A stretch of DNA of 52,251 nt, taken from Saprospirales bacterium (GTDB taxonomy: Bacteria > Bacteroidota > Bacteroidia > Chitinophagales > Saprospiraceae). Made by a program: the position numbers and the translations under genes. The notes beneath the pieces are model-generated. The model saw only the letters and a program-made list of their open reading frames with translations, made no database searches and was not told where the DNA came from. The stretch covers positions 1 to 52,251 of the forward strand of contig PAAY01000091.1 of the NCBI GenBank assembly GCA_002698985.1. The letters are read 5' to 3'. Shown here in pieces: positions 18,601-26,937 of this stretch. How positions within the stretch are numbered: the stretch's first letter is position 1; the number at the start of each line of letters is the position of its first letter.

Positions 18601-21600
18601 GACACAGTAGTTATAGTTGACGGTTCAGGGTCATCGTTCGGACCCGGCATAAGCTACCAGTGGTATTTCAACGGCAACCTGATCCCGGGGGCAAACGACC
18701 CCACCTACAACGCAAGCCAGCCCGGCACCTATGAGATAGAAGTGTTTGACAACAACAATGGATGTGAATCCATCGAGGCCATCGATGTGCTAACGGATTA
18801 TGCTGCACCGGAAATGAACCCGACTGTAAGCGGTCTGATCACCTGTGTGCAAAGCGAGGTAGGCCTGTCGGCCAACGTCAACGGAGATCCGGCCAATTAC
18901 ACCTTCCAATGGACCGGTCCGTCCATCGTTGCCGGGGCCAACAGCGCCAATGCGACTGTTAACGAACCCGGAACTTACGAAGTGACCGCCACCAACCTGA
19001 CTAATGGTTGCACAGCCACCGCATCCATCGAGGTGGAGCAGGACGCCGACATTCCTGTGCCGGTCATCAATGCACCTACGGAGCTGAATTGCGACATTCA
19101 GACGATCACGCTCGATGGAACCGCCTCAACCCAGGGGCCTGGCATCACCTTCACCTGGACCACCACCGGTGGCAACATCGTTAGCGGGGCCAACACCCTG
19201 ACACCGGTTGTGGATCAGCCGGGCACCTACACCCTGACCATTTTTGACAGCAACAACAATTGCGAAAGCGAAGAGAGCATAGACATCAGCCAGGACATCG
19301 CCCAACCAGACCTCAGCTTGCCAGGGCCAATGACCCTGACCTGTACGGAGACCAGCTTCACCCTGACGGGCAATGTGTCGAACATGCCGGCCGGTGATCT
19401 CAGTTTTGAGTGGTCAACGACGGGTGGGGTAGTGCCTCCGCCGGGCAACACCAATGAAATCATTGTTACTGATCCGGGCACCTATACACTGCTGGTCACC
19501 AATGTGAACAATGGTTGCACAGCGGAACAAAGCGTCGAAATTTCACAGGATGTAACATTGCCGGAGGCGACGATAGCCAACCCGGAAACCATCACCTGTG
19601 CCAATAATACGGTTACACTCGACGGTTCGGGTTCCAGCTTTGGAGCCGGATATGACATCCAATGGAGCAGCACCAACGGCAATTTCGTTTCCGGAACGGG
19701 AGGCTTGAATCCGGTTGTCAATGAACCCGGCACCTACAATTTGCTGATTACCAACCTCGCCAACGGCTGTACTGAAGAAGCCAGCGTGGTGGTGGATGAA
19801 AACACCGAATTGCCGGAGGCGAATGCAGGCATTGCAATGACCCTGACCTGCGAGTTCCCCGAACTGACCCTTCAGGGCAGTGGCTCCAATGGGCCTGAAT
19901 TCGAATACCAATGGACCGGCCCGGGCATTGTTTCCGGAGGGGATACGCCCACGCCCGTCATTGACCAGCCCGGCACCTATGACCTGCTGGTGACCAACCT
20001 GACCAACTCCTGTACGGCAACTTCTTCGGTAACGATCGATCAGGACATTCAGGCGCCAGTTGCCGATGCCGGCACCACCGCCGAGCTTTCCTGTACCCTC
20101 ACATCTCTGACCCTGGATGGCTCTGGCTCCAGCTCAGGACCGCAATACGCCTACCTCTGGAACACCGTCAATGGCAACATCCTCTCAGGTGAGGATACGC
20201 CTGCGCCAACCATCAATGCACCGGGTACTTATACCCTCGTCGTGACGAATCTCAACAACGGCTGCACCAGTGAGAGCGAGGTGGTCATTACCGAAGACGA
20301 CGACCTGCCGGAGGTAAACATCGCACAGGCAGCTCCCATCACCTGCATGGTGGACGAGGTGACCCTCGATGGTTCGGCCAGTGTTTCAGGACCCAATTTC
20401 CAGTACCTGTGGACCACCAACAACGGCAACATCGTTTCTGGTGCCAATACGCCAAATCCGGTGGTGAATGCCCCGGGTACTTACCTGCTGACGATCACCA
20501 ATCTGCAAACGAGTTGCTCCAATTCAGAGAGTGTCGTGGTGGACGATCAGACTGCTTTGCCGGCGGTGGAAGCAGGCACTTCCGACGCACTTACCTGTGC
20601 CCAGACCAGCCTTTCGCTGGATGGAAACGGTTCGGCTGCCGGCGCCAACTACACTTACCAGTGGACCGGCCCCGGCATAGTTTCAGGCGAGACTTCATTG
20701 ACTCCCGTCGTGAATGCCCCCGGCACTTACCAGTTGCTGGTCACCAATACCCTGACTGGCTGCACGAATACGGATGAAGTCATTGTACCGGAAGACGTCG
20801 TTCTTCCTTCGGTAAACATTTTAACGCCTTCTGTGCTCACCTGTGCCATCACCAATATCCAACTCGATGCAGCGGGAACTTCCGCCGGCAGTGAATTCAA
20901 TTATCAATGGAGTACCCTGGACGGCAACATCGTTTCCGGTGGGACTACACTGGAACCTGTCATCGATCAACCTGGCACCTACGAATTGCTGGTCACCAAC
21001 AGCATCAATGGCTGTACCAGCGTTGAGAGTGTCACGGTTGACCAGGACATCGAGGCTCCCGTAGCTGATGCAGGTGCTGGCTCCACCTTGAGTTGTGCCA
21101 TGCCTACCTTCATTTTGGATGGTTCCGGCAGCAGTTCCGGTGGCATATTTACTTACGAGTGGAGTACGGTGAATGGAAGCATCGTAAATAGTGCTGACAC
21201 GCCAACTCCAACCATCGATGCCCCAGGTACTTACCAGTTGCTGGTTACCAACACCTTGAACGGTTGCACCAGCACGGACCAGGTGGTCATCGACCTGGAC
21301 AACAGTTTGCCGACGGCAATCATTCAGGAACCGGGCAAACTGACCTGCGCGGTAACCACCATTCAGCTTTCTGCCAATGCCTCGCAAGGCAATGAATTCC
21401 AATACGAGTGGACCACCCCCAACGGAAACATTGTTTCTGGTTCCACAACATTGACGCCGGTAGTGGATCAGCCGGGTGTTTACGTGCTGATGGTTCAAAA
21501 CAACCAGAATGGTTGCGCCATCAAAGAGCAGGTGGAAGTAGAGCAGGATGTGGCCCTTCCGGTTGCGGATGCCGGTCAGGCTTTCGTGCTGGATTGTTTT

Positions 21601-22581
21601 GAATCGGTGAATTACCTCGACGGTAAGGTGGCCGGAGCCACGGGCCCCATCAACTGGCAATGGACCACCACAGATGGAAACATTGTCAGCGGGGCAGACT
21701 CGCCGCAACCCGGCATCAACCAGCCAGGCACCTACCTGCTCACCGTGACCAACACCCTCAACGGTTGTACCGATACGGACCACGTAACCATCACTCGTGA
21801 CGAGCCCACCGCCGAGCCCGAAGTTTTCCAGCCTCCCTGCTACGGTGACAAGGGTGCCATCGCACTCGGAACCGTCAATGGCGGAACACCGCCGTATGTT
21901 TATTCACTTGACGGAGGACAGACTTTTGACTCTTATCCAATCTTTACGCACCTGGAACCGGATGTATATCCGGTGGTTGTGCAGGATGCCAACGGCTGCG
22001 AGTATGAGCAGAATGTCACCATCATACAGCCCACACCGCTCGACCTCATTGTGGAACCACATGTGGAGATAAAACTGGGCGAAAGCTACCAGATTCATAC
22101 GCAGGTTACCGTGCCGCTGGATGATATTACCGACATCACCTGGTTTCCGTCGGAATCCCTTAGCTGCGGCGATTGCCTGAATCCATTGGCAACACCAACG
22201 GCTACGACGCTGTACAAACTGACAGTGGTGACGGAAAACGGATGCGAAGACAGTGCACCCATTTTGATCGTGGTGAACAAGGAGGCCTCGGTTTACGTGC
22301 CCAATGCTTTCTCTCCCAATGGCGATGGTACCAACGACGTGTTCATGATCTATGCCGATCCAGCCAGCGTTGCGAAGATCAAATCATTCCTTGTCTTCAA
22401 TCGCTGGGGTGAGTCCGTGTTCCAGTATTTCAACTTTGAGCCCAACAATCCGGCTTATGGCTGGGATGGAATGCACCGCGGGCAGATGATGGATCCAGCA
22501 GTCTTTGCCTGGTTCGCTGAAGTTGAATTTATTGACGGAAGGACAGAAATTTTCAAAGGAGACGTGACTTTGATGCGTTAA
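15646..22581 (+). CDS. Giant T9SS type B surface protein with 15 Ig-like repeats
   Basis: A 2311-residue secreted protein. In order: signal peptide (1-22); Cys-rich N-terminal segment; choice-of-anchor L domain (about 136-377, FEYVFASEEYCEW... segment); Calx-beta-like domain (about 385-489); an Ig/PKD-like domain (about 500-565); further SprB-like modules of the VNGGTPGYTYNWSGG kind (about 660-810); 15 tandem Ig-like repeats (about 812-2060); another SprB-like module (about 2064-2135); and a gliding-motility-associated C-terminal domain (2219-2311, YVPNAFSPNGDGTNDVF) that directs export by type IX secretion. It is probably a cell-surface or released adhesin used in gliding, attachment or aggregation. 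It has its own promoter (15350-15380) and a strong terminator, so it is likely monocistronic. Confidence 0.95.
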   Translation: MKSLLPLLLSLLFISDSVLHTQQKPDQQIPKISLEDGATRYPIFMANDKEYLEVCDLKKGEVYQVWTVLNGDCEATVGVVGLPAAKSMEFVATEECMELEITKKAGDCQEPIFLSFGCQTCKAEAEPQSQGKLSNLAVFGGISSETLIKDIFIGGNCFDVMNVSDIGHPDGKGSFDSGAASIGINNGVILSSGSIYNAPGPNNSDSAGNMLTGSSNDPDLNQLTGGGLYDVVGIEFDFQPTINQITFEYVFASEEYCEWVGSQFNDVFGFFISGPGISGPFSNNGANIAVIPNTTTYVAINNVNHISNTNWFMPNQNNCGGITNMNDIQFDGYTVIMQATANVIPCETYHIRLVIADVGDPFYDSAVFLKANSFSAGGTAVGEVVVPSTGSNFVYEDCADGFITFTRVGGDINLPHIIELNLLPSSTATPGVDYAPLPTTVVIPAGQSSVTLPINVFPDGIPEGVETIVIGIENSCSCSSLEMELEIHDTPPMDALLDDVDLCQGTPLTLEPIVSGGVPPYTYQWSNGTQAPFLVAVPTQNTSYSVTVSDQCNQSMVATSNITVNEIPSATLEGSGFICTQGGSNPVPLSITFTGVGPWVFQYSIDGVVQTPITTMANPYQFVVTQPGIYEMYSVMTEVGNCEGPAIGVAPILPVEIENQMIVTPVTCQNSGEITAGPSGGVSPFNFIWSNNAPNAPTITGLDPGVYSVTISDQNGCTLVDSAEVTAAPPLELEAQVLTNVDCANPTGGSAEAIVNGGTPGYTYNWSGGIGNVQNPTGMGPGMYYVTVTDDQGCEEVDSVMITADTLPPQALADPAGVLNCVAAQVEVSGAGSSAGAGYAYQWSGPGIVGDPTGQDITVNQPGTYNLIVTNTANGCTATDDALVEQDLEAPVAVANGGLINCAAGQLELDGSGSSTGPNFAYQWTGPGIVSGDTTLNPIVNLAGNYELIVTNTANGCTESTLTLVEADSTFPTAAIATPAPLTCADTVVIVDGSGSSFGPGISYQWYFNGNLIPGANDPTYNASQPGTYEIEVFDNNNGCESIEAIDVLTDYAAPEMNPTVSGLITCVQSEVGLSANVNGDPANYTFQWTGPSIVAGANSANATVNEPGTYEVTATNLTNGCTATASIEVEQDADIPVPVINAPTELNCDIQTITLDGTASTQGPGITFTWTTTGGNIVSGANTLTPVVDQPGTYTLTIFDSNNNCESEESIDISQDIAQPDLSLPGPMTLTCTETSFTLTGNVSNMPAGDLSFEWSTTGGVVPPPGNTNEIIVTDPGTYTLLVTNVNNGCTAEQSVEISQDVTLPEATIANPETITCANNTVTLDGSGSSFGAGYDIQWSSTNGNFVSGTGGLNPVVNEPGTYNLLITNLANGCTEEASVVVDENTELPEANAGIAMTLTCEFPELTLQGSGSNGPEFEYQWTGPGIVSGGDTPTPVIDQPGTYDLLVTNLTNSCTATSSVTIDQDIQAPVADAGTTAELSCTLTSLTLDGSGSSSGPQYAYLWNTVNGNILSGEDTPAPTINAPGTYTLVVTNLNNGCTSESEVVITEDDDLPEVNIAQAAPITCMVDEVTLDGSASVSGPNFQYLWTTNNGNIVSGANTPNPVVNAPGTYLLTITNLQTSCSNSESVVVDDQTALPAVEAGTSDALTCAQTSLSLDGNGSAAGANYTYQWTGPGIVSGETSLTPVVNAPGTYQLLVTNTLTGCTNTDEVIVPEDVVLPSVNILTPSVLTCAITNIQLDAAGTSAGSEFNYQWSTLDGNIVSGGTTLEPVIDQPGTYELLVTNSINGCTSVESVTVDQDIEAPVADAGAGSTLSCAMPTFILDGSGSSSGGIFTYEWSTVNGSIVNSADTPTPTIDAPGTYQLLVTNTLNGCTSTDQVVIDLDNSLPTAIIQEPGKLTCAVTTIQLSANASQGNEFQYEWTTPNGNIVSGSTTLTPVVDQPGVYVLMVQNNQNGCAIKEQVEVEQDVALPVADAGQAFVLDCFESVNYLDGKVAGATGPINWQWTTTDGNIVSGADSPQPGINQPGTYLLTVTNTLNGCTDTDHVTITRDEPTAEPEVFQPPCYGDKGAIALGTVNGGTPPYVYSLDGGQTFDSYPIFTHLEPDVYPVVVQDANGCEYEQNVTIIQPTPLDLIVEPHVEIKLGESYQIHTQVTVPLDDITDITWFPSESLSCGDCLNPLATPTATTLYKLTVVTENGCEDSAPILIVVNKEASVYVPNAFSPNGDGTNDVFMIYADPASVAKIKSFLVFNRWGESVFQYFNFEPNNPAYGWDGMHRGQMMDPAVFAWFAEVEFIDGRTEIFKGDVTLMR
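18079..21825 (+). repeat. 15 tandem in-frame repeats of about 250 bp
   Basis: The adhesin contains 15 successive units of 80-85 residues with the pattern TC-x6-LDGSGSS-x-G-x4-YQW-x-(variable)-IVSG-x5-PVV-x2-PGTY-x-LLVTN-x2-NGCT-x4-V-x-V-x2-D. Two Cys per unit (the TC and the GC) are nearly invariant, suggesting one disulphide per Ig-like domain. Units fall into two central types: WTGPGIVSG-like (units 1, 2, 4, 8, 11) and W(S/T)TxxGNIVSG-like (units 5, 7, 9, 10, 12-15, with 6 related). Unit 3 is aberrant. Confidence 0.9.
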
Positions 22582-22588
22582 CAATACA

Positions 22589-22626
22589 CTGCCGGCATCT
22601 GAAAAAATTATTTCAGGTGCCGGCAG
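22589..22626 (+). terminator. Terminator hairpin after adhesin
   Basis: A 16-bp stem (22589-22604 with 22611-22626, one G-T pair) closes a 6-nt AAATTA loop, starting 7 nt after the adhesin stop codon. It is followed by a moderately T-rich tract (GAATTTTCTGG, then TTTATTTTAC). This is a very stable 3' end that would stop transcription and protect the mRNA. Confidence 0.75.
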
Positions 22627-22991
22627 GAATTTTCTGGAATTTATTTTACATATTTGCCTTGCAACGCCTCTGATTCAACGATTTACGCTTTAGCGCTCAG
22701 AATTCGGCGTGTTTTTTGGTGCGGTTTCTGTATCCCTTGTTGAAACCCCCATGAAGAATATCCCCCTCTAAATTCAACCTGAAGGCTCCGATAATCCCGT
22801 CTTCAGTTTCCCATCCCTGAACATATCGTAAAATGGTGGCCATGTTATGGCCGTCTGGACAAACATCTATCCCTTCAGTTCTATCTACTAGGACCAACAC
22901 TTACACACCCTTCGTATCCATTCGTATCCCGGCAAACACCATGAGCTGACCTGAACAGCAACAGTACCGATTTACCTAAACTAAACCGACT
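22627..22991. other. Intergenic region, no supported gene
   Basis: The stretch between the adhesin terminator and the next T9SS gene holds no recognised feature. A 67-codon minus-strand ORF (22697-22900) has a protein-like composition but no recognised family and no neighbour in its orientation; it could be a remnant. No consensus promoter for the downstream gene was found. Confidence 0.4.
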
Positions 22992-24134
22992 ATGAAGTAT
23001 TTGAACTTCCTCGTGGTTCTGCCATTTTTCGTTGTCCTTACAGAAGGGAAAACCCAATGCATCGATGATGTACGCTATCTGATTGATAGCCCCGAACCTT
23101 GCTTTTTCATCGGTATGGTCGATATGACCAAAACCGAATGTTTTGACCCGCTCAACCCGGACTGGACCTACCAATGGACCATCAAGAATGCGGAAAGCGG
23201 GGAGATGATAGCCCAATACGATGGCTATGCTTTTTCTCATTCCATCGAGACCTTTGGCGGTTATGAGTTCTGCCTTTCGATTGACAAGGACGGAAACCCG
23301 CAGACCCCTGCGGAGGTCGTGAACTGCGTTACCTACACAACTTGTGAACCTTGCACCAAAGGAACAATTGACTACGAGTATGTTGACTGCGGCAGCCCCT
23401 CCGGCTGTAAATTGAAGTTGTCTGGCATGTTGCCAGCTATCAATGCGCATGGGGTGAAGGAATTTGCCAAATTGGTCGTGACTTATATTCCCACACCTGA
23501 ACAAGCTCTTGCCGGACTTGAACCTTATGACCTCATATTCGATCACATTCCCGTTACATTTCACCCAGCTGGTGACAGTATCACGATAGACGAAGAAGTC
23601 ACTGTTCCTTATGCGAGGGGATGCTACGAGCAGAAAATCATCATGAATCTGGACTATGGAGAAGGAGCCCATAGTGAATACGGTGGCCCTGGTTGCGATG
23701 AAATCGTGATCTACGGGGACAAAGTGTTCCGCTGCCTGGCTTGCAGTTTTGGTGAAGGAGGGGACTGTGCGCCCAGTGCAACAGCTTCTGATATCGCCAA
23801 TGAAACTGGAACCTGTGAGCCCACAGGCTGCCTCTTTGGTCTGGAAGAACGCAATGCCAACCCGGATGAATTTGAAAACACCACTGAAAGATTCAATGCC
23901 TATCCCAATCCTGCTGATGAGCAGTTGACCATCGCAGTTCCTGGTACATGGAGTGAAAGCTATTCAGTTCGATTGGTCAACACCGTGGGGCAAACCGTTA
24001 CCATCCAAGCTGTTACCGGAGGTTCTACAGAGGTTTTATCCTTGAGAAATGTGCCTAACGGAGTTTATTTATTGGTCGTTTCGGACGGAACGACGACCAG
24101 CTTCAAAAAGAAAATTCTGGTGTCCCACCGTTAA
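22992..24134 (+). CDS. Secreted protein with T9SS type A sorting domain
   Basis: A 380-residue Cys-rich secreted protein with a signal peptide (MKYLNFLVVLPFFVVLTEGK). The N-terminal part resembles a PKD/Ig-like fold (WTYQWTIKNAESGE...YEFCLSI). A middle region has paired cysteines (CEPC, CGSPSGC, CLAC). The last 80 residues are a type IX secretion type A sorting domain: FNAYPNPADEQLTIAVPG, then LVNTVGQ, then LRNVPNGVYLLVVSDG and KKILVSHR. It is therefore exported across the outer membrane and probably attached to the surface. The function of the body is not recognised. Its TAA stop codon directly abuts a palindromic element at 24135-24318. Confidence 0.88.
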   Translation: MKYLNFLVVLPFFVVLTEGKTQCIDDVRYLIDSPEPCFFIGMVDMTKTECFDPLNPDWTYQWTIKNAESGEMIAQYDGYAFSHSIETFGGYEFCLSIDKDGNPQTPAEVVNCVTYTTCEPCTKGTIDYEYVDCGSPSGCKLKLSGMLPAINAHGVKEFAKLVVTYIPTPEQALAGLEPYDLIFDHIPVTFHPAGDSITIDEEVTVPYARGCYEQKIIMNLDYGEGAHSEYGGPGCDEIVIYGDKVFRCLACSFGEGGDCAPSATASDIANETGTCEPTGCLFGLEERNANPDEFENTTERFNAYPNPADEQLTIAVPGTWSESYSVRLVNTVGQTVTIQAVTGGSTEVLSLRNVPNGVYLLVVSDGTTTSFKKKILVSHR

Positions 24135-24318
24135 GAGCCTGTTTAGATTTTCATGCTTGAGCGAAAGTGAGCAGATTTTATTCTGAACAAGGCAAATTTT
24201 GTCCCGACGAATGTCGGGAGATACGGGTAATCTCCCGATAGTTATCGGGGAAAAATTTAACGAAGTGCAGGATAAAATTGGCCGCTTGCAGCCAAGTGAT
24301 GGGAATTTAATCAGGCTC
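24135..24318. mobile_element. MITE-like palindromic element
   Basis: A 184-bp imperfect palindrome. The terminal inverted repeats are GAGCCTGTTTAGATTTTCAT and the reverse complement of ATGGGAATTTAATCAGGCTC, matching at 16 of 20 positions. The inner arms are also alignable through to a GC-rich centre of nested hairpins (CCCGAC/GTCGGG and CCCGAT/ATCGGG) near 24201-24250. It is flanked by the trinucleotide TAA on both sides (24132-24134 and 24319-24321), consistent with a 3-bp target duplication. It encodes no protein, so any mobility must depend on a transposase elsewhere. Confidence 0.7.
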
Positions 24319-24319
24319 T

Positions 24320-24340
24320 AAGGGTGGGCACCCTTTTTTT
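24320..24340 (+). terminator. Terminator of the T9SS gene, displaced by the element
   Basis: Stem AAGGGT/ACCCTT around a GGGC loop followed by a run of T. Without the 184-bp element the TAA stop codon of the upstream gene would fuse directly onto this stem, so this is probably the original terminator of that gene. Confidence 0.65.
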
Positions 24341-24711
24341 AACCTTTTCTTAATCCAACCTGTAACCATTCCAAACAACCTTTCGTCATTGTTGCAATCC
24401 TTTTGCAAAAAAATGGCCTTTGCTTCCTCACCAATGCAGTTGTTGTTAAAAGCAGCAGCAATTCCATCATTTCTTTTTTGGCGCGAAACATCATTCTGTA
24501 TGCGATGATTTAACTCATAGTTTACAGAATTATGTTTGGAATTCAATTTGAAGTTCACCTAATTTTGCCTTGCACTTGTCGATAAAACCTGCCCTCTGCA
24601 TGAGGCGCCGGTAGTTTCGTCCGGTGTTTTTGAGCCCCCGGATAAAATCAAGTTAAAAAACGGCACATCCAGCCAATCAGCAGCTCGATGTGCAACTCAA
24701 ACCAAATCAAA
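24341..24711. other. Intergenic region upstream of CotH-like gene
   Basis: It holds the plus-strand promoter at 24535-24567 and a leader of about 135 nt. An 83-codon Asn/Lys-rich minus ORF (24307-24558) reads through the terminator and into the end of the palindromic element, so it is not called as a gene. Confidence 0.5.
24535..24567 (+). promoter_or_regulatory. Bacteroidota-type promoter for CotH-like gene
   Basis: TTTG (24535-24538), a 21-nt spacer and TAATTTTG (24560-24567) fit TTTG-N19-21-TANNTTTG. The start codon at 24712 lies about 140 nt downstream. Confidence 0.6.
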
Positions 24712-25779
24712 ATGATCACCCACAGTTCGAAGCTCGTTTTTGCAGCTTGGATTTTTTTGATCGCATCATTCACAACTTCCTGTGCCTCTGCTCTGGTACT
24801 CGATGATTGGGACGAATTCGATCCGCACGACAGCAACAGTCTGATGGATCAACTGACTACCGCCGATGTTATCGAAGCCAAACTGATCGTTTCTCTGGAC
24901 TCTATCGAAAGCCACCGCAAATCCAACGACTATTTTCCGGCACGCATTGAATTTGACAATGTCATGGGTGGTGTCATCAAATACGACATCAAGGTGAAAA
25001 CCCGTGGCAAGTTTCGCCGCCGCACCTGCGACATGCCACCCTTGAAACTCGATTTTTCGAAGAAAGACCTGGAGGCTGCCGGCTTGCTGCCTTTTGACGA
25101 CCTGAAACTGGTGACCCACTGCCTGGAGGATGCAGCCTATTCTGACAAACTGGTTTTGAAAGAATACCTGGCCTACAAAATGTACAATTTGGTGACGCCA
25201 TACAGCTACAGGGTCCAGTTGCTGCGCCTGACCTATCAGGATGCCAATGATCCCGACAGAAAGCTGAAACGCTGGGCATTTGTGCTGGAAAGCGACGATG
25301 AACTGGCCGCCAGGATTGGCGGCGTGGAGTGCAAGAACTGCATGGGGCAACCCGAGGATCGCTTTGATCCTATCCACGAGCGGATGGTAGCCATGTTCGA
25401 ATACATGATCTGCAACACGGACTGGAGTATCAAAATGAACCGGAACGTGAAATTCTTTGAGCTGCCCGACCACCGGCTGATCCCTGTGCCGTATGATTTC
25501 GATTTTTCAGGCTTTGTCAAGGCCCCTTATGCCAAATCAAACCAGGATGTAGGCCAAAAAGGTGTTGACCACCGGGTGTTCATGGGCTTTGCGGAAGATG
25601 CCCGGGAGATGTACGGAACCCTGGCCCTTTTCAAGACCAAACAACCGGAATTCAACAGAACTATCCTGAATTTCAGGCACTTGCCGGAGGCAGATAAAAT
25701 GGAGTTGGTTCAGTATTTGGACACGTTTTATCAAAGCATCAATTCGCTGGAGGAGGCACAACGGGCTTTGTTCAATTGA
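24712..25779 (+). CDS. CotH-kinase-like exported protein (tentative)
   Basis: A 355-residue protein with an N-terminal hydrophobic segment ending in SFTTSC, probably a lipoprotein signal. The body has features of the CotH/HipA-like atypical kinase fold. These are a basic KTRGKFRRRTCDMPPLKLDF segment resembling the R-G-x-S..K-P-x-x-L-x-F region, then VLKEYLAYKMYNLVTPYS, then ICNTDWSIKMNRNVKFFE and PVPYDFDFSGFV, which match the N-x-D...N...P-x-D-x-D pattern of the family. The likely role is phosphorylation of secreted or envelope proteins; this is inference from a few motifs. The ATG at 24712 is preferred over an upstream in-frame ATG at 24688 because the signal peptide begins there. A promoter and a terminator flank it as a single-gene unit. 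Confidence 0.6.
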   Translation: MITHSSKLVFAAWIFLIASFTTSCASALVLDDWDEFDPHDSNSLMDQLTTADVIEAKLIVSLDSIESHRKSNDYFPARIEFDNVMGGVIKYDIKVKTRGKFRRRTCDMPPLKLDFSKKDLEAAGLLPFDDLKLVTHCLEDAAYSDKLVLKEYLAYKMYNLVTPYSYRVQLLRLTYQDANDPDRKLKRWAFVLESDDELAARIGGVECKNCMGQPEDRFDPIHERMVAMFEYMICNTDWSIKMNRNVKFFELPDHRLIPVPYDFDFSGFVKAPYAKSNQDVGQKGVDHRVFMGFAEDAREMYGTLALFKTKQPEFNRTILNFRHLPEADKMELVQYLDTFYQSINSLEEAQRALFN

Positions 25780-25904
25780 AAAGATGCTGTTTTGAAGGGG
25801 AAAAATACCTGTTTGTGAACATTCACCACGGTTTCACTCTTCATGAAACTTAGGTTTGACAACAAAGGCAATTACAGTTTTTTCATACTAATTCAGTTTT
25901 GATG

Positions 25905-25929
25905 GGGCGCTCATGCAGCGCCCTTTTTT
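25905..25929 (+). terminator. Terminator after CotH-like gene
   Basis: A perfect 7-bp stem GGGCGCT/AGCGCCC with a CATGC loop and six T residues on the plus strand. It lies 125 nt past the CotH-like stop codon and just before the end of the convergent glycosyltransferase gene. Confidence 0.85.
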
Positions 25930-25941
25930 CTTGCCCTTCGG

Positions 25942-26874
25942 TCAAATCTCTTCCTCTACAATGTAATTGTTTCGGGTCATGGAATTTCTGACGAGCAGCT
26001 CCGCCAAAAAACCGGTGACAAACAACTGCATGCCCACGATCAGCGTCAGAATGCCGAAATAGAACAGGGGTCTGTCAGTGATGCCGTATTCCTTGAAGAT
26101 CAGCTTTTCATAACTCAGCCACGCCAGTATTACAAAGCCCACAACCAGGAACAAGGTGCCGATGGTTCCGAAGAAATGCATGGGGCGCTTGCCAAACTTG
26201 CCGATGAAAGTAATGGACATCAGGTCCAGAAATCCATTGATGAAACGGCTCAGGCCAAATTTGCTCACGCCGTATTTGCGGGCCCGGTGTTCAACCACTT
26301 TCTCGGTTATCTTCTCAAAACCGGCCCATTTGGCCAGCAGGGGAGTGTAGCGGTGCATCTCGCCATAAACCTCGATGCTTTTCACGACATTCCCGCGGTA
26401 GGCTTTCAGGCCACAGTTGAAATCGTGCAACGGAATCTTGCTGATGAAGCGGGTTACGCCATTGAAGAACTTGGAAGGGATGGTTTTGGAAATGGGGTCG
26501 TGGCGGACTTTTTTCCAGCCGCTTACCAGGTCATAGCCATCTTCAACAATCATCCTGTACAATTCAGGGATTTCATCGGGGCTGTCCTGGAGGTCGGCAT
26601 CCATGGTGATGACCACATCGCCCTGGGCTGCCTGGAAACCCACATGCAATGCGGCCGACTTGCCGTAGTTTCGGCGAAATTTGATGCCTTTTACATGGGG
26701 GTTGAGTTTTTTCAGCTTCTCAATTTCACTCCACGAAGCATCCTTGCTGCCATCGTCCACCATGATGATCTCATAGCTGAAATTGTTGGCCTCCATCACC
26801 CGGCGTATCCAGGCTTCCAGTTCACCCAGGCTCTCTTCCTCATTGTACAGTGGTATGACTACGCTGATATTCAT
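25942..26874 (-). CDS. Family 2 glycosyltransferase, DPM1/ArnC-like
   Basis: A 310-residue membrane-anchored GT2 enzyme. The catalytic domain begins with VVIPLYNEEESL, has VDDGSKDASW, the DXD-containing MDADLQDSPDEIPEL and the acceptor-loop region HDFNCGLKAYRG. Two C-terminal transmembrane helices follow (about 235-258 and 270-298). This is the layout of dolichyl- or undecaprenyl-phosphate sugar transferases, which charge a polyprenyl phosphate for envelope glycan assembly. It is 63 nt downstream of a DUF4199 gene and probably co-transcribed with it. Confidence 0.93.
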   Translation of the reverse strand: MNISVVIPLYNEEESLGELEAWIRRVMEANNFSYEIIMVDDGSKDASWSEIEKLKKLNPHVKGIKFRRNYGKSAALHVGFQAAQGDVVITMDADLQDSPDEIPELYRMIVEDGYDLVSGWKKVRHDPISKTIPSKFFNGVTRFISKIPLHDFNCGLKAYRGNVVKSIEVYGEMHRYTPLLAKWAGFEKITEKVVEHRARKYGVSKFGLSRFINGFLDLMSITFIGKFGKRPMHFFGTIGTLFLVVGFVILAWLSYEKLIFKEYGITDRPLFYFGILTLIVGMQLFVTGFLAELLVRNSMTRNNYIVEEEI

Positions 26875-26937
26875 TCTCTTGCTGTTTCGGTTAAAGGGAA
26901 TACGCTGTTTGCTGCTACTTGTTGCCGGCTGCCGGTA

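Noticed and set aside
20821-21783. 320-codon minus-strand ORF within the adhesin repeats
   Set aside because: Repeated antisense of the Ig-like units; long open frames on the opposite strand are a by-product of the repeat composition.
22697-22900. 67-codon minus ORF between two plus-strand surface genes
   Set aside because: No family and no context; kept only as a possible remnant.
24307-24558. 83-codon minus ORF
   Set aside because: Its 3' end reads through a terminator and the tip of the palindromic element, and a plus-strand promoter overlaps its start.
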